From UBA12170 sp964293475 (lineage in GTDB: Bacteria; Bacteroidota; Bacteroidia; Bacteroidales; UBA12170), in NCBI GenBank assembly GCA_964293475.1, contig CAXYYJ010000002.1:1-64000 (forward strand): a DNA stretch of 64,000 bases, in the 5' to 3' direction. Each line of letters begins with the position of its first letter. Position 1 is the first letter of the stretch. The translations under genes were made by a program, and so were the position numbers. Positions 62,620 to 64,000 of this stretch are shown piece after piece. The notes beneath the pieces are model-generated. The model did no database searches, had not been told where the DNA came from, and saw only the letters and a program-made list of their open reading frames with translations.

Positions 62620-62627
62620 CAAAGATA
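62620..62627 (-). promoter_or_regulatory. Candidate -7 element of the HU gene
   Basis: Minus-strand TATCTTTG fits TAnnTTTG. It predicts a start near 62616, about 40 bases before the HU ATG. Confidence 0.5.
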
Positions 62628-62691
62628 TATTTTTTTTACATCTTCCCAAGTATTTTAAACTTTTTTTTAAGCTAATTAACTCAAAATAAAT

Positions 62692-63753
62692 TTGTTTACT
62701 CCAAAAAACGATTTTTCGACCCATATTTTGCACTGGTACAAAACCCATGCAAGGCTTTTACCCTGGCGAATTTCCAAACTTCCCTACCAAATTTGGATTT
62801 CTGAAGTCATTATGCAGCAAACACGTGTGGATCAGGGATTACCTTATTATTTAAGATTTACAGAGTCTTTCCACACTGTTTTTGATCTGAACAACGCTTC
62901 TGAAGATGATGTTCTCAGGCTATGGCAAGGTCTGGGTTATTATAGTCGGGCCCGCAACATGAAAACAGCTGCCAAACAAATTGTAGAAAACTTTAATGGC
63001 GTATTTCCACAGGATTTCGATCAAATAAAATCACTAAAAGGGGTTGGTTCCTATACTGCAGCTGCTATTGCAAGCATGGCGTTCGGACTTCCTCATGCTG
63101 TGGTCGACGGAAATGTGTATCGCGTTTTATCACGCTATTTCGACATTAATCTTCCCATAAACTCCAACCATGGGATAAAATACTTTAACCAATTGGCTCA
63201 GGAGCTTTTATTTACTCATGATCCCGGAACCTACAATCAGGCAATCATGGAATTTGGCGCTTTGCAATGTAAACCATCAAATCCAGATTGCTCCTCATGC
63301 GTTTTGGCAACGGGTTGTCTGGCTCTTAAAAACAAAACAATTGCCATGAGACCCATAAAAAACCCCGGAGTGGCTGTTCAAAACAGATTTCTAAATTATT
63401 TTCTGCTCACCGACCAAAACTCAATTCTGATACAAAAACGTGAAGAAAACGATATCTGGAAAGGTCTTTACCAACTCCCTCTGCTTGAAACCGAATCAAA
63501 TACAGAAGCAGAGCAAATCCTCATCAATCCGTTTTTTCTTGGATTAACCCAACATTCAACCTTTAAAATTAATTCTGTTACCGAATTGAAACACAAGCTC
63601 ACCCACCGGCAATTGCATTTGCGTTTCTTCGAATTAGCTCTCAATCCACTTCCAGCCTTGCCTTATTCCGCGGTTAATATAAATCAGTGGCACCAATTTG
63701 CATTCCCAAAGCCCATTCACCATTATTTGAAAAAACTTTTTGGGGGACCGTAA
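62692..63753 (+). CDS. mutY: A/G-specific adenine glycosylase MutY, TTG start
   Basis: This 353-residue enzyme removes adenine mispaired with 8-oxoguanine. The catalytic Glu38 is in WISEVIMQQTR and Asp139 in AVVDGNVYRVLSRYF. The helix-hairpin-helix is LKGVGSYTAAAIASMAFG. Four cysteines at 193, 200, 203 and 209 form the iron-sulfur site with the usual C-x6-C-x2-C-x5-C spacing. A C-terminal Nudix-like domain recognises 8-oxoG. No ATG in frame fits the N-terminus; translation from TTG at 62692 gives the family's usual length. Confidence 0.93.
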   Translation: MFTPKNDFSTHILHWYKTHARLLPWRISKLPYQIWISEVIMQQTRVDQGLPYYLRFTESFHTVFDLNNASEDDVLRLWQGLGYYSRARNMKTAAKQIVENFNGVFPQDFDQIKSLKGVGSYTAAAIASMAFGLPHAVVDGNVYRVLSRYFDINLPINSNHGIKYFNQLAQELLFTHDPGTYNQAIMEFGALQCKPSNPDCSSCVLATGCLALKNKTIAMRPIKNPGVAVQNRFLNYFLLTDQNSILIQKREENDIWKGLYQLPLLETESNTEAEQILINPFFLGLTQHSTFKINSVTELKHKLTHRQLHLRFFELALNPLPALPYSAVNINQWHQFAFPKPIHHYLKKLFGGP

Positions 63754-63811
63754 ATCAACTTTATTCAGATTCTTCTTTCAATAATTCGGCCTATTTTTGC
63801 AAATAAAAACC

Positions 63812-64000
63812 ATGGTTCACATTAAAAGATTTCCTTTCAATCCTTTCGAATGCAATTGCTATTTGTTGTGGGACGAGTCGAACGAAGCCATCCTTATCGA
63901 TGTGTCTTTTAGCAATGAAAGAGAATATGCCCAAATTGCCAATTTTCTGACGGGCAACAATCTTTCACTGCGTGCCGCTTATAATACTCATTGCCACTTC
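63812..64000 (+). CDS. Metallo-beta-lactamase-fold hydrolase (5' part only)
   Basis: The frame starts at ATG 63812 and is open to the right edge (63 codons). The sequence begins MVHIKRFPFNPFECNCYLLW and includes EAILIDVSFSNERE, the first beta-strand and Asp of the fold. The last readable residues, YNTHCHF, stop just before the expected HxHxDH metal site (THCHF is its beginning). Glyoxalase II-like or related hydrolases begin this way. The C-terminal part is outside the window. Confidence 0.8.
   Translation, partial: MVHIKRFPFNPFECNCYLLWDESNEAILIDVSFSNEREYAQIANFLTGNNLSLRAAYNTHCHF

Overview
The window is typical of a Bacteroidota chromosome, probably a Marinilabiliales/Bacteroidales-like member. 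The evidence is a SusC/SusD pair, a hybrid two-component sensor, the gliding/type IX secretion protein SprA, a protein with a type IX sorting domain, and repeated Bacteroidota promoter elements (-7 TAnnTTTG) in place of clear Shine-Dalgarno sites. I found no tRNA, rRNA, CRISPR array, prophage or transposase.

Region 1 (1-13.8 kb) holds housekeeping and stress genes. These are a FadL/OmpP1-type porin cut by the left edge, a Nudix hydrolase, GAPDH, a type IX-sorted beta-propeller/PKD protein, a GH144-like glucanase, a hemerythrin plus LuxR-type regulator pair, a secreted thioredoxin-like protein, PanC, and an OxyR / Dps / Prx6-type peroxiredoxin oxidative-stress module. A lone nucleotide-sugar dehydrogenase and a small unknown protein follow.

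Region 2 (14.2-25.4 kb) holds sprA and ruvA, a 526-bp gap with tandem interspersed repeats and strong hairpins, a padR-pspC operon with a visible operator, and a small toxin-antitoxin-like pair whose toxin looks cut short at its C-terminus.

Region 3 (25.3-59.5 kb) is the main interest: a carbohydrate locus best read as a xyloglucan utilisation system. A D-xylose operon (xylB-xylA-xylE, then an AraC regulator) lies divergent from a secreted SGNH esterase. Next comes a same-strand run: SusC, SusD, a surface lipoprotein, GH2, GH97, GH31 (YicI-like alpha-xylosidase), an O-acetylesterase, BACON-BACON-GH5 endoglucanase, GH3, a GPH-family sugar transporter and a cytoplasmic GH94 cellobiose phosphorylase. 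A hybrid two-component sensor/AraC regulator converges on the end of the run. In the inferred scheme GH5 cuts the glucan at the surface and SusCD imports oligosaccharides. Esterase, GH2 and GH31 then strip side chains, and GH3 and/or transporter plus GH94 process the backbone, with xylose going to XylE/XylA/XylB.

Region 4 (59.8-64 kb) holds housekeeping genes: a PAP2-like membrane protein, RNase G/E, a 29-residue very basic AURKAIP1/COX24-type protein, HU, MutY and the start of a metallo-beta-lactamase-fold hydrolase. All functions are inferred from reading motifs; no search was run.
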